Positions 14,598 through 23,236 of a stretch of 26,971 bases of DNA are shown here, piece after piece; within the stretch, counting starts at the first letter, position 1, and each line of letters opens with the position of its first letter. Both the position numbers and the translations under genes were made by a program. The notes beneath the pieces are model-generated. The model had not been told where the DNA came from, did no database searches, and worked only from the letters and a program-made list of their open reading frames with translations. This DNA comes from Firmicutes bacterium CAG:646. Its GTDB lineage: Bacteria; Bacillota; Clostridia; Lachnospirales; Lachnospiraceae. Where the stretch lies: contig HF995347.1 of assembly GCA_000432335.1 (NCBI GenBank), positions 2,544 through 29,514 of the forward strand, given 5' to 3'.

Positions 14598-14665
14598 TTT
14601 GGAGTTGTTGCATTAAGTGCATATTCAAAATATTTCTGAATTATGTCTAAAGCGACAACTCCAAA
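14598..14665. terminator. Long imperfect inverted repeat between convergent genes
   Basis: TTTGGAGTTGTTGC (14598-14611) and GCGACAACTCCAAA (14652-14665) pair over 14 bases with one G-T mismatch. The inner part CATATTCA/TGAATTATG continues the pairing, giving a hairpin of nearly 70 bases. It sits between the ends of the EamA gene (+) and iolB (-), so it can act as a terminator for both, though neither side has the classic long T-run. It could also be a small repeat element. Confidence 0.5.
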
Positions 14666-14688
14666 AGTTTTCAAATCTATAGATTTCT

Positions 14689-15474
14689 TTAAAATTCTGC
14701 GTCGTGCATCCAAGTATATCTCTCATCTTCGCAGCGATCTGTCTGAAGCCATGGATTTCCTTCCAGATGGCGGATCATCCAGCAGGTATACATCTGGAAT
14801 CCCGGAGCCACCGCCTGAGGATGAAGTTCTCCTCCCGGAATGGCAGAAAAGCTTCCGTCAACACTCTTGAATACCTGATCTCCCACAAAACTTGCGCCAA
14901 ATCCTTCCGGACGGTCAAACTTGAAATAATACGTTTCCGGCTGGGGATGTCTGTGAGGAAGATAACCTGACCAGTTTCCTCTGTCATTCAGCACTTCACC
15001 GAGAACCATGTTGGACCAGGGAGCAATATCATGATCAAAAATCGTGTTCACTCTTCTCTTTGCCACATTTCCGAATTTACCCACGCAGGAATATCCCCAG
15101 GGAGCATCTTCCGGCGCATATAAGTGAGAGGCAAACTCCGTATCATTGTGCGTGGACTGTACCAGAATCTCTGTATCTGCCTTTGCTTCTACAGTCACCT
15201 GCACTTTTGTACATATATGTACCGCCCAGGGACCTTCTGTGAACACATCTTTTCTGGTTACTTCCCGCTCCTGATCATCGAAGCGGAATACCACATCACC
15301 AGAGAGAAGAAGGACTGCCGTCTCTTCTCCCTCTTTGCAGAAACTCTTTGTTTCTCCGGCTTTCATCCGATACACCCGGATATCCATCATCATATCTTTA
15401 TATTCATTTTCATAAGTGGTGAGAATCTGTTCTCCATTTTCATCAAATTCAGGATAACCAAATACTTTTCCCAT
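14689..15474 (-). CDS. iolB: 5-deoxy-glucuronate isomerase
   Basis: A 261-residue cytoplasmic cupin that converts 5-deoxy-D-glucuronate to 2-deoxy-5-keto-D-gluconate in inositol catabolism. The two-cupin organisation is visible. The second half carries the metal-binding set His174, His176 and Glu180 in SGYLPHRHPQPETYYFKF, then GGELHPQAVAPGF and the C-terminal YTWMHDAEF, a hallmark of IolB. Length agrees with the family. Several longer starts exist up to 15507, but AAGGAGGATGAGATT lies directly before the ATG at 15474. It starts 13 bases after the iolD stop and is the last gene of the iolC-iolD-iolB operon. IolD supplies its substrate and IolC uses its product. Confidence 0.95.
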   Translation of the reverse strand: MGKVFGYPEFDENGEQILTTYENEYKDMMMDIRVYRMKAGETKSFCKEGEETAVLLLSGDVVFRFDDQEREVTRKDVFTEGPWAVHICTKVQVTVEAKADTEILVQSTHNDTEFASHLYAPEDAPWGYSCVGKFGNVAKRRVNTIFDHDIAPWSNMVLGEVLNDRGNWSGYLPHRHPQPETYYFKFDRPEGFGASFVGDQVFKSVDGSFSAIPGGELHPQAVAPGFQMYTCWMIRHLEGNPWLQTDRCEDERYTWMHDAEF

Positions 15475-15487
15475 AATCTCATCCTCC

Positions 15488-17419
15488 TTAGTACCGTCTT
15501 GCTGCATCTCTTCCGGCTTTTACACCTTCCCAGGCATTTCTCACGCTTTCTTTTTCAGAAACGTCTGCCAGTCCTACATTCCACCAGGATTCATATCCGT
15601 CTGTCATGGTCTTGGGAATTACCTTCAAATCGAACAGGCAGGCAACTTCCTGGGTCTTCGCGTCTTCCAGAGCAGCCTCCAGCTCCTCGATAGAGCGGCA
15701 GGTATAGCTCTTCAGTCCGTATCCCTCGCCAATCTTTGCATAATCCACCGGAATCAGGTCGCCCGTAGGTTTCTTGCCGTCTGTATAACGGAATTCCGTT
15801 GCCAGACTTCCGATACCATGGTTCATTTCCAGATTGTTGATACATCCGAAACCGCAGTTGTCAAAAATCAGGATATTTACTTTCTTTCTCTCCTGCATAA
15901 TAGTCATGATCTCACTGTGGAGCATCTGGAAACTGGAATCTCCCACTACACAGTATACTTCATTTTCCGGTTCTGCCATCTTTACGCCCAAAGTAGCTGC
16001 CACTTCATATCCCATACAGGAATATCCGTATTCTGCATGGTAGCCGCCTCGCTTATCCGTTCTCCACATCCGCTGCATACAGCTTGGAAGAGAACCGCCG
16101 GCGGTAATAATCGTAGCATCTTTATCAATGATACGGTTGATTGCTGCCAAAGCTGCTGTCTGGGTAATTCTTCCTTCTGTCAGTTTGACAAACTCCGGAA
16201 TCGTTCTTGGATCTCTCGCTTTTACTTCCGGTTCAAAATCCTCGCCTGTATAAGAAATGCTTCCCAGACGTTCCATCTCTTTATCCCAGATTTTTTTCGC
16301 CTCTTCGATCTCGCCGTTATAAGCAGATACATAATGTCTGCTGCGCAATTTCTCGGACAGCGCCTCTATGGTCACTTTCGCATCTCCCACCGCTTTTACC
16401 GCATCCATCTTGTATGCATGGAAACGACTGTTATTGATGGTGACAAATTTTACATTTTCATTCTGATACAGCCACTTGGAGCTGGTGGTAAAATCTGACA
16501 TACGGGATCCTACGGCGATCACTACGTCTGCATCCTTTGCAATGACATTGGATGCGTAAGTTCCGGTCACACCGATACCGCCCAGACAGTACGGATGGCT
16601 GGATTTACAAGCGCTCTTTCCCGCCTGTGTCTCGCCAAAAGGAATATGGAATTCTTCACAGAACTTTTCTACAGTCTCTCCTGCCTCAGAATATTTTACA
16701 CCGCCTCCTACGATTACCAGCGGTTTTTTACCCTGAGCGATCACTTCTGCAACATCTTCCAGCTCTTCTTCCACTGCCACCGGTCTCGTGATCCGATGTA
16801 CTCTCTTCTCAAAGAAATATTCCGGGAAATCAAAGGATTCTCCCTCCACATCCTGAGGAAGTGCGATACAGCAGGCTCCTGTCTCTGCCGGATCGGTAAG
16901 CACACGCATCGCATTGATCAGAGCCGTCATGATCTGTTCTGGACGGGTCACTCTGTCCCAATATTTGCACACCGGTTTAAAAGCATCATTCGTAGAAACT
17001 GCCAGGCTGGAGCTTACTTCCAACTGCTGCAGCACTGGATCTGGCTGACGGGATGCAAAAGTGTCTGCCGGAAATACCAGAAGCGGAATATTATTTACGG
17101 TAGCTGTCGCACATGCAGTAACCATATTGGCAGCTCCCGGTCCCACAGAGGACGCACAAGGAATAATGCTCTTTCTTCCGTTCTGCTTCGCATAAGCAAT
17201 AGCGGAATGGCACATCCCCTGCTCATTTCTTCCCTGCATAACTCTCAGCTGCCCCGGATCTGTATCCAGCGCTTCCCCTAAGCCCACTGCAATTCCATGA
17301 CCGAAAATTGTAAAAAATCCGGTAACAAATTTTGTCTCTACGCCATCCATAGACACATACTGATGATCTAAAAACTTTACAATCGCCTGCGCAACTGTCA
17401 TTCTCTTTGTCTGAACCAT
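15488..17419 (-). CDS. iolD: 3D-(3,5/4)-trihydroxycyclohexane-1,2-dione hydrolase (ThDP-dependent)
   Basis: A 643-residue thiamine-diphosphate enzyme that opens the ring of the diketo-inositol to give 5-deoxy-glucuronate. The acetolactate-synthase-like fold is clear. The cofactor-activating Glu66 lies in MQGRNEQGM, a central Rossmann-type domain spans about 210-355, and the ThDP motif begins GDSSF (493-497) and ends GCINN (525-529). The first motif reads GDS rather than the more common GDG. GGYHAEYGYSCMGYE near 458-472 is characteristic of IolD, and length matches the family (about 640). It starts 23 bases after iolC and is followed by iolB, the order of the pathway's middle steps in many Firmicutes. 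Confidence 0.96.
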   Translation of the reverse strand: MVQTKRMTVAQAIVKFLDHQYVSMDGVETKFVTGFFTIFGHGIAVGLGEALDTDPGQLRVMQGRNEQGMCHSAIAYAKQNGRKSIIPCASSVGPGAANMVTACATATVNNIPLLVFPADTFASRQPDPVLQQLEVSSSLAVSTNDAFKPVCKYWDRVTRPEQIMTALINAMRVLTDPAETGACCIALPQDVEGESFDFPEYFFEKRVHRITRPVAVEEELEDVAEVIAQGKKPLVIVGGGVKYSEAGETVEKFCEEFHIPFGETQAGKSACKSSHPYCLGGIGVTGTYASNVIAKDADVVIAVGSRMSDFTTSSKWLYQNENVKFVTINNSRFHAYKMDAVKAVGDAKVTIEALSEKLRSRHYVSAYNGEIEEAKKIWDKEMERLGSISYTGEDFEPEVKARDPRTIPEFVKLTEGRITQTAALAAINRIIDKDATIITAGGSLPSCMQRMWRTDKRGGYHAEYGYSCMGYEVAATLGVKMAEPENEVYCVVGDSSFQMLHSEIMTIMQERKKVNILIFDNCGFGCINNLEMNHGIGSLATEFRYTDGKKPTGDLIPVDYAKIGEGYGLKSYTCRSIEELEAALEDAKTQEVACLFDLKVIPKTMTDGYESWWNVGLADVSEKESVRNAWEGVKAGRDAARRY

Positions 17420-17442
17420 TACAATTCCTCCTGTTTTTTCAT

Positions 17443-18477
17443 TTAAACTCGCGCGATCATTTCACCAAATTTTTCTTTTTCTTCTTTGATAAAAGCATGT
17501 ACCTGTTCCGGATTCGGAAGAGAATCGGAACAATTATTACTGCGAACCATCATAGATGCCTCTGCAGAACCAAATTCCAGACAGTCGATAATCTCCCAGC
17601 CCTGGTACAACCCATAAAGGAAACCAGAACCATAGCCGTCACCGCCGCCGAAACCTTTTCTTGCTTCTACCGGGAAAGGCTTAATAGAAAACTGCTGTCC
17701 GTCGCAAGTATATGCCGTAGAACCTTTCATACCATGCTTGATCACCACGATCTTCGCCCGGTAGCTCTGCCACAGAGCAGCTGATTCTTCATCTGTCATT
17801 CCCGGCTGGATTAATTTTTCTGTAAGGTCAAATTCCTCCCGGGATCCCATGATAATATCCGCCTCTTTTGCCACTGCGGAATAATAAATGGAAATTTCAT
17901 CTTCATTTTTCCAATTATAAGCCCGATAATCAATATCAAATATAATTTTTGTATTATTTCTCTTTGCCAACATCACCGCTTTCAGCGCTGCCTCTCTGGA
18001 AGGGCTCTCTGCCAGAGACGTTCCTGAGATCAGGATCGCTTTTGCGCTGCGGATATACTCTTCCTTTACATCATCTACGGAAAGCTGCAGGTCTGCAATA
18101 CAATTTCTGTACATGAGAATACTGCTCTCACTGGGAGAAAGCATCTCGGTAAAGGTTAATCCCAGCTTCTCACCATTGGTACATCTGGAAATCTGAGAAG
18201 TATCGATACCCTGTTCATTAAAATAGTCCACTACAAAATCACCAAACTGATCGTCGGACACTTTTCCGATAAATCCTGCTTTCATGCCGTGATGCGTTAC
18301 GCCTACCGCAATATTTGCCGGGGAACCTCCCACAAATTTTTCAAACATATGAACCTTTTTCAGCGGCTTAAACTCTTCCTTCACCTGATCGTTATATGCC
18401 GGATTAAAATCAATCGCCACACGACCCAATAAAATCAGATCAAATGGTCTGGAAGAATCAAATTCTATATATTTCAC
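17443..18477 (-). CDS. iolC: 5-dehydro-2-deoxygluconokinase (PfkB family)
   Basis: A 344-residue ribokinase-family enzyme that phosphorylates 2-deoxy-5-keto-D-gluconate at C6. The PfkB N-terminal signature is GGSPANIAVG (50-59). The C-terminal signature is KGFGGGDGYGSGFLYGL, with the catalytic base Asp280 in GGGD. Most family members have GAGD there, so this is a small variant. The start codon is GTG, 7 bases after GCAGGG, with no better ATG nearby. It is the first gene of iolC-iolD-iolB. The phosphorylated product is the known inducer of DeoR-type IolR in Bacillus subtilis, which links this gene to the DeoR regulator encoded about 5 kb away. Confidence 0.93.
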   Translation of the reverse strand: MKYIEFDSSRPFDLILLGRVAIDFNPAYNDQVKEEFKPLKKVHMFEKFVGGSPANIAVGVTHHGMKAGFIGKVSDDQFGDFVVDYFNEQGIDTSQISRCTNGEKLGLTFTEMLSPSESSILMYRNCIADLQLSVDDVKEEYIRSAKAILISGTSLAESPSREAALKAVMLAKRNNTKIIFDIDYRAYNWKNEDEISIYYSAVAKEADIIMGSREEFDLTEKLIQPGMTDEESAALWQSYRAKIVVIKHGMKGSTAYTCDGQQFSIKPFPVEARKGFGGGDGYGSGFLYGLYQGWEIIDCLEFGSAEASMMVRSNNCSDSLPNPEQVHAFIKEEKEKFGEMIARV

Positions 18478-18541
18478 GTTTTTACCCTGCCTTTCTGCGT
18501 CCCTTGATGTTTGTACGCATTCCTATCTTCTTGTTGGGTTA

Positions 18542-18571
18542 AGCATACCACACTTTACCATGAATGTGCAA
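18542..18571 (-). promoter_or_regulatory. Promoter of the iolCDB operon
   Basis: On the minus strand TTGCAC (18571-18566) and TATGCT (18547-18542) are separated by 18 bases. Transcription would begin near 18535, giving a leader of about 58 nt before the GTG start. The same -10 sequence, TATGCT, occurs in the promoter of the GH3 gene. I cannot identify an operator with confidence. Confidence 0.6.
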
Positions 18572-18629
18572 TAATCTTATCAATATATTCTCAACTTTTT
18601 CACATACTTTACCCATTTCTACAGGGTAA

Positions 18630-20747
18630 TTAGAATTCCAGCTCTATTTTCACCGGTCTTGTACCTGTCAGTTCAAAACTGCACTCATCCGGCTGGCTGG
18701 TTCCCACAAACAGGCGATACCTTCTTCCATCCATCTTCCGTTTTCCCTCTTCGTCCACGATTTCAAATGCTCGTTTGGGAATTACCAGACGAACCTCCTT
18801 TTCCTCTCCCGCTTTCAGACTGATTCTCCGAAAAGCGCAGAGACTTTGATTTTTCACTGCATAAGGGGAATCCAGATTCTTCAGATAAACCTGAATGACC
18901 TCTCCCGTATCCACAGTTCCCTTATTTTCCACCTGCACCAGCAGCGCTATATTTTCCTCATCTTCCCCGGAAAAACCTTCTATTCTGGCATCCTCCACCT
19001 GTACGTTTCCATAGGTCAGCCCATACCCAAAAGAATACAGCGGTTTTCTGTCCAGATAACGATATGTGCGCCCTTTCATAGAGTAATCTGTAAATTCCGG
19101 CATTCTCTCCAGATCTTCATTGTAATAAAAGGTTACTGGGAGTTTTCCTGAAGGAGATACCTGTCCAAATAACACACGGGCAACACTTTTCCCACCCTGC
19201 GCTCCCGGATACCATGCCTGAAGCACTGCCGCTCCCTTTTCCTGAGCTGCGCTGATATCCACGGCGCTGCCTGCCATCAGACACACGATCACCGGCGTAT
19301 CCTGCTGCAAAAGCGCCTCCATCAATTCTCGCTGCACTGCTGGAAGCAAAAGATCTTTCTTATCGCCGCTTCCCACGCCATTTCCCTGATCCCGCTCTTC
19401 GCCTTCCAGCGTTTCATCCAATCCCACACATAAAATCACCACATCACTGTGCTCCGCCACAGTAAGCGCCTCTGCGAACCGCTCTTTGGGACGCGCCAGC
19501 CCCTCGATCTGCTCCTTCCACAGATGACATCCTTCAGAATATAACACCCGAACATCCTCTCCCACTGTTTCCTGAATCCCTTCCAAAACCGTTTTATAAC
19601 GGGAAAAAGTTCCGTAATAATTTCCAATGAGAGCCTGACGGCTGTCTGCATTTGGTCCGATCACACCGATCGTTTTTATCTTTTCTTTATCAAGAGGAAG
19701 AATTCCATTATTTTTCAGCAATACAATACTTTCCTCTGCCGCCTTCTGTGCCATCTCCAAATGCTCTTTGCATTCCACCTTTTCATACGGAATCTGATCA
19801 TATTCTGTCTCATCAAACAAGCCCAACAAAAACCGGGTGGTAAACAACCGTACTGCCGCCTCGGTAATCTGCTCTTTTGTCACCATTCCCTGCTGCAGCG
19901 CTTTCAGCACATACAGATAAGTAACGCCGCAATTCACATCACAGCCCTTTTCCAGCGCTAACGCCGCCGACTCTACCGGCGTATTTGTCACCATATGTCC
20001 ATTATGAAAATCGGCCAGCGCCCAGCAATCCGACACATAATGCCCCTGAAATCCCCAGTCGCCCCGAAGTATTTCTTCCATCAAAACCGTATGAGCACAG
20101 CAGGGTTCCCCATTGGTACAGTTATAAGCTCCCATGACCGCTTCTACTTCTCCCTCTTTCACACACACTTCAAAAGCGGGAAGATATGTTTCCCACAGAT
20201 CCTTCTTACTTACCCGTGCATCAAACTCATGGCGAATATCCTCCGGACCACTGTGAACGGCAAAATGCTTGGCGCATGCCGCCGCTTTCATCACCTCATC
20301 CTCTCCCTGAATTCCATGGATAAATTCCACCGCCAACTCTCCTGTCAGATAGGGATCTTCCCCATACGTTTCATGACCTCTGCCCCACCGGGGATCTCGA
20401 AAAATATTCACATTGGGAGACCAGAAAGTCAATCCCTTATAAATGTCCCGATCGCCTTTTCTGCTATTTTCATTATATTTTGCTCTTCCTTCTTCAGCGA
20501 TTACTTCTCCCACTTCCCGCATCAGTTCCCGGTCAAAAGTCGCCGCCAAACCGATCGCCTGGGGAAAGCTGGTAGCTGTACCTGCTCTCGCCACCCCATG
20601 AAGAGCCTCATTCCACCAGTTATACTCCGGCACATTCAATCGGGAAATTGCCGGGGAATCATAGCGCAGCTGAGATGCCCGCTCCTCCACTGTCATTTGA
20701 GCAACCAATTCCTCTGCTCGTTTTCTTGCTGTTTTTCTGTCTCGCAT
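18630..20747 (-). CDS. Glycoside hydrolase family 3 protein (beta-glucosidase/xylosidase type)
   Basis: A 705-residue enzyme of the three-domain GH3 type. The N-terminal barrel shows PQAIGLAATFD, FWSPNVNIFRDPRWGRGHE, the KH pair (about 160-161) in CAKHFAVHSG, and the nucleophile Asp240 in VSDCWAL. The second domain starts near SIVLLKNNGILPL, and an FnIII-like C-terminal domain follows (GEVIQVYLKN region). There is no signal peptide, so it acts inside the cell on imported glycosides, most likely beta-glucosides or beta-xylosides. Longer frames reach 20846, but CAGGGAGG precedes the ATG at 20747. It lies between the two inositol operons and is divergent from the lactonase-like gene. Its position hints at release of sugars from inositol-linked or plant glycosides (inference). 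Confidence 0.92.
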   Translation of the reverse strand: MRDRKTARKRAEELVAQMTVEERASQLRYDSPAISRLNVPEYNWWNEALHGVARAGTATSFPQAIGLAATFDRELMREVGEVIAEEGRAKYNENSRKGDRDIYKGLTFWSPNVNIFRDPRWGRGHETYGEDPYLTGELAVEFIHGIQGEDEVMKAAACAKHFAVHSGPEDIRHEFDARVSKKDLWETYLPAFEVCVKEGEVEAVMGAYNCTNGEPCCAHTVLMEEILRGDWGFQGHYVSDCWALADFHNGHMVTNTPVESAALALEKGCDVNCGVTYLYVLKALQQGMVTKEQITEAAVRLFTTRFLLGLFDETEYDQIPYEKVECKEHLEMAQKAAEESIVLLKNNGILPLDKEKIKTIGVIGPNADSRQALIGNYYGTFSRYKTVLEGIQETVGEDVRVLYSEGCHLWKEQIEGLARPKERFAEALTVAEHSDVVILCVGLDETLEGEERDQGNGVGSGDKKDLLLPAVQRELMEALLQQDTPVIVCLMAGSAVDISAAQEKGAAVLQAWYPGAQGGKSVARVLFGQVSPSGKLPVTFYYNEDLERMPEFTDYSMKGRTYRYLDRKPLYSFGYGLTYGNVQVEDARIEGFSGEDEENIALLVQVENKGTVDTGEVIQVYLKNLDSPYAVKNQSLCAFRRISLKAGEEKEVRLVIPKRAFEIVDEEGKRKMDGRRYRLFVGTSQPDECSFELTGTRPVKIELEF

Positions 20748-20778
20748 TGTAAAAACCTCCCTGATTTTCCTTTCTTTC

Positions 20779-20807
20779 AGCATACTCATCTTTTTGAATT
20801 TCTGCAA
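20779..20807 (-). promoter_or_regulatory. Promoter of the GH3 gene
   Basis: On the minus strand TTGCAG (20807-20802) and TATGCT (20784-20779) are 17 bases apart, placing the start near 20772, about 25 nt before the ATG. This also supports the short start of the GH3 gene, because the longer frame would begin upstream of the promoter. Confidence 0.65.
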
Positions 20808-20871
20808 TATACTTTTCAGAAAAATTACCATAATCTTAAAAATCATTCATGCATTTTTACTTTCAAAGTAG

Positions 20872-20939
20872 TATAATGATATGTAATATTGTAACTATTC
20901 ATCACTCCGCTGTGATGGTACTGAACAGTTACGTAATAC
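20872..20939 (+). promoter_or_regulatory. -10 box and palindromic leader of the lactonase-like gene
   Basis: A perfect TATAAT at 20872-20877, with a weak -35, would start transcription near 20884. The leader then forms a nested inverted repeat: GTAACTATTCA (20891-20901) pairs with TGAACAGTTAC (20922-20932), and CATCAC (20900-20905) with GTGATG (20912-20917). It may be a leader hairpin, an operator between the divergent genes, or a REP-like repeat. Confidence 0.5.
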
Positions 20940-20963
20940 TTATAATTTTGGAGGTACGCAATC

Positions 20964-21950
20964 ATGTCATACTTAATTTCCGGCTATGGCTCCAAAGACC
21001 AGCCCAATATCACTCTCTACAATACTCTAGAAACTCCCCCTTGGAGTTCTTCCATTCCCAATCCCTCTTTTCTCTGCCAGAAGGACAATCTTCTTTTTGC
21101 CGTGGGAGAATTTGAGGATCACTGCACAATCACTTCTTTTCTCAGAGATGCAGATGGCTCTTTCGGGAAAGAAATCGACACCATTCAATTGAAAGGAACC
21201 TGCCTTTGCCACCTTTCCGCCCATTCAGAAGAACATTTTCTGGCTGGCTCCTGTTGGGGAGACGGCACTTTTTTCACGATTTCTTACGGAGATGACGGAA
21301 AATTCGGAGATATTTTATATGAAGAACAACAGTCAAATGATACTTCCGACCCTTCCCGGGTTCACTGCGCTCTGATTTTAGGAAACTATATCTATGTGGT
21401 AAATATTGAACTGGATCTGATCTTCTGTTATCAACAAACACATGGTATTCCCACGGAATATTCCCGTCTGAACCTCCCGAAAGGAACCGGACCACGGCAT
21501 ATATATGCCAACGAAGAGAAAAAATTATTCTACTGCGTCACCGAATATTCCAGCCAGCTTTTAACCATCGATTACAGCGATCCGGCAAATATGAAGCTTA
21601 TCCAGACACAATCCCTTCTGGAGCCTGACTTTGAAGGTGAAAGCTACGGTTCCACATTAGCAGTAACCCAAGATCACAGACACCTTTACGCTGCCAACCG
21701 GGGCGAAAACACTATCGCTCATTTTCTTCTGGATGAAAATGGAATGCCTATATACAGCGACCGCACTCCCTGCCTGGGTGACTGGCCCCGTCATATTGCC
21801 CTGACTGATGGAGATAGCCTTCTGGCTGTCGCCAATCAAAAAAGCGGAGAAGTCGTATTTCTGGAACGAGATAAGCAAAATGGGCGTATCAAAAAAGGAG
21901 TTGTCCGAAAAGTCGAACAACCCCAGGTTAGCTTTATTACAGAAATTTAA
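20964..21950 (+). CDS. Lactonase-family beta-propeller protein (6-phosphogluconolactonase-like)
   Basis: A 328-residue protein of the seven-bladed beta-propeller lactonase family (Pgl/YkgB type). Typical blade motifs are KGTGPRHIYANEEKKLFYCV, HRHLYAANRGENTIAHF, GDWPRHIAL and LLAVANQKSGEVVFLERD. The repeated PRHI segments and AANRG are characteristic. Members hydrolyse sugar lactones such as 6-phosphogluconolactone, but many have other or unknown substrates. There is no signal peptide. The ATG follows TTTTGGAGG. It is a single-gene unit divergent from the GH3 gene and convergent with the MFS gene. In this setting it could open a lactone made during inositol or sugar oxidation (inference). Confidence 0.88.
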   Translation: MSYLISGYGSKDQPNITLYNTLETPPWSSSIPNPSFLCQKDNLLFAVGEFEDHCTITSFLRDADGSFGKEIDTIQLKGTCLCHLSAHSEEHFLAGSCWGDGTFFTISYGDDGKFGDILYEEQQSNDTSDPSRVHCALILGNYIYVVNIELDLIFCYQQTHGIPTEYSRLNLPKGTGPRHIYANEEKKLFYCVTEYSSQLLTIDYSDPANMKLIQTQSLLEPDFEGESYGSTLAVTQDHRHLYAANRGENTIAHFLLDENGMPIYSDRTPCLGDWPRHIALTDGDSLLAVANQKSGEVVFLERDKQNGRIKKGVVRKVEQPQVSFITEI

Positions 21951-21959
21951 GTTCAAGAT

Positions 21960-22007
21960 ACAAAAAAGTAACCGCCCCTCACCCAAGGAATACGGTTACT
22001 TTTTTGT
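21960..22007. terminator. Bidirectional terminator, 15-bp perfect stem
   Basis: ACAAAAAAGTAACCG (21960-21974) and CGGTTACTTTTTTGT (21993-22007) pair fully around an 18-nt loop, with A/T runs on both sides. It ends the lactonase-like gene (+) and the MFS gene (-), which converge here. Confidence 0.9.
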
Positions 22008-22023
22008 AATTTTATCAAATATT

Positions 22024-23223
22024 TCAACCTTTTTCTTTTTCAGAAAGTCCTATCACGAAAAGCACTCCCACCAATGCCATCGCTGCGCACACCCAAAGCA
22101 TCGTCTGCAGTCCGAAAGCATCCTGAAGCCACCCGCCCAGAACATTTCCCCCACAGGTAGCCGCGCCTGCCGTGATCGTACTGAAAATTGCCTGCCCTTT
22201 TACTCTCTGTTCCGGGATCAGCGTACTGTTTACATAATATACAGCTGCTGGTGTAAACAGTCCAAAAGAAAGTCCCTGAAGTCCCAGTCCCAGAATAACC
22301 AACGGCAATGCATTGGCAAAAACCAGTACCAGCGGTTTGATCAGAAAGAATACCGCACTGACCTTGAGCAGACGGATACAATTTCCTTTCTTCATAAAAT
22401 ATCCAAACAAAAGCATCACCGGCATCTCACTGGCCGCAGAAACAAAATTGGCAAATCCCAATACTGTATCGCTTCCCCCAAGGTTTTTTATAATATTCAC
22501 TGTATACGTGGCGATCGCCGCATTATTCATATTTGCAAGGCAAAAGCCGATCATCAGGCACAAAAAGGTTTTATTTTTACATACTGTTTTCCATATGCTT
22601 TCTTCTGGTTTTTTCTCCCGTTCAACAATTTCCTGCTGAAAAGTCGGTTCTTCTGCTTCCAGATCTTTCATCGCGGAAACCGCCAGAAACAAAAGAATCG
22701 CCAATACCACATAAATATACCCCAAAACTCCCGGAAAGAACCGGTCGATCACAATCCCCAATACTGCTGCACAGACAGCATAGGAAATAGAACCCAATCC
22801 CCGGGATAATCCAAAATTCAGATAATACCCACGATTAATAAACTCCATTCCCATGGCACTCAGCATAGGCGGCATACAATAATTCAGCGTATTCATCCCC
22901 ATATACAGAATCACTACTCCGGCCACTGGTACAGGAATGACGGTCAGTACCCCAAACATAACCGCCATCATAACAATCAACGCCTGAATGACTTTCTTTA
23001 CCGTCAGACCTGAAATACTCTCCACAACCTGAGCTGCCAGCGGCTGGATCACCATGGACAGACAAGCAGCTCCCCCCACCGTCACGCCAATAAGCGTATT
23101 CGATAACCCTCGATCCTGAAGATAGACAGCCGCATATCCTGCCAACGCACAGCTTGTCATCCAATACAATGCCTGTACCACCGAATACTGATGTTTTACT
23201 TGAACCTTCTCCAAAATTTTCAT
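22024..23223 (-). CDS. MFS transporter
   Basis: A permease of about 399 residues with roughly twelve membrane helices and a hydrophilic central loop rich in Glu and Lys (LEAEEPTFQQEIVEREKKPE) between the two six-helix halves. The N-terminal YSVVQALYWMTSCALAGYAA, followed by VYLQDRGLSNTLIGV, resembles the LacY-like/MFS_1-like branch that moves sugars, nucleosides or aromatic acids with protons. A frame from 23280 overlaps the regulator gene. The ATG at 23223 follows GGTGAGTAAG and lies 13 bases after the DeoR stop, so I prefer it. It is the third gene of an iolA-deoR-MFS unit, so inositol, an inositol derivative or a glycoside of it is a reasonable but unproven substrate. Confidence 0.88.
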   Translation of the reverse strand: MKILEKVQVKHQYSVVQALYWMTSCALAGYAAVYLQDRGLSNTLIGVTVGGAACLSMVIQPLAAQVVESISGLTVKKVIQALIVMMAVMFGVLTVIPVPVAGVVILYMGMNTLNYCMPPMLSAMGMEFINRGYYLNFGLSRGLGSISYAVCAAVLGIVIDRFFPGVLGYIYVVLAILLFLAVSAMKDLEAEEPTFQQEIVEREKKPEESIWKTVCKNKTFLCLMIGFCLANMNNAAIATYTVNIIKNLGGSDTVLGFANFVSAASEMPVMLLFGYFMKKGNCIRLLKVSAVFFLIKPLVLVFANALPLVILGLGLQGLSFGLFTPAAVYYVNSTLIPEQRVKGQAIFSTITAGAATCGGNVLGGWLQDAFGLQTMLWVCAAMALVGVLFVIGLSEKEKG

Positions 23224-23236
23224 CTTACTCACCATC

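Noticed and set aside
18600..18630. Terminator after the GH3 gene from TACCC/GGGTA
   Set aside because: Only five base pairs and no T-run on the needed strand.
19995..20876. Plus-strand open frame of 293 codons opposite the GH3 gene
   Set aside because: Antisense of a gene with full GH3 motifs, with no start signal and no domain.
21808..22809. Plus-strand frame of 333 codons opposite the MFS gene
   Set aside because: It overlaps the end of the lactonase gene, a strong terminator and the antisense of an MFS permease, and its translation is low-complexity and basic.
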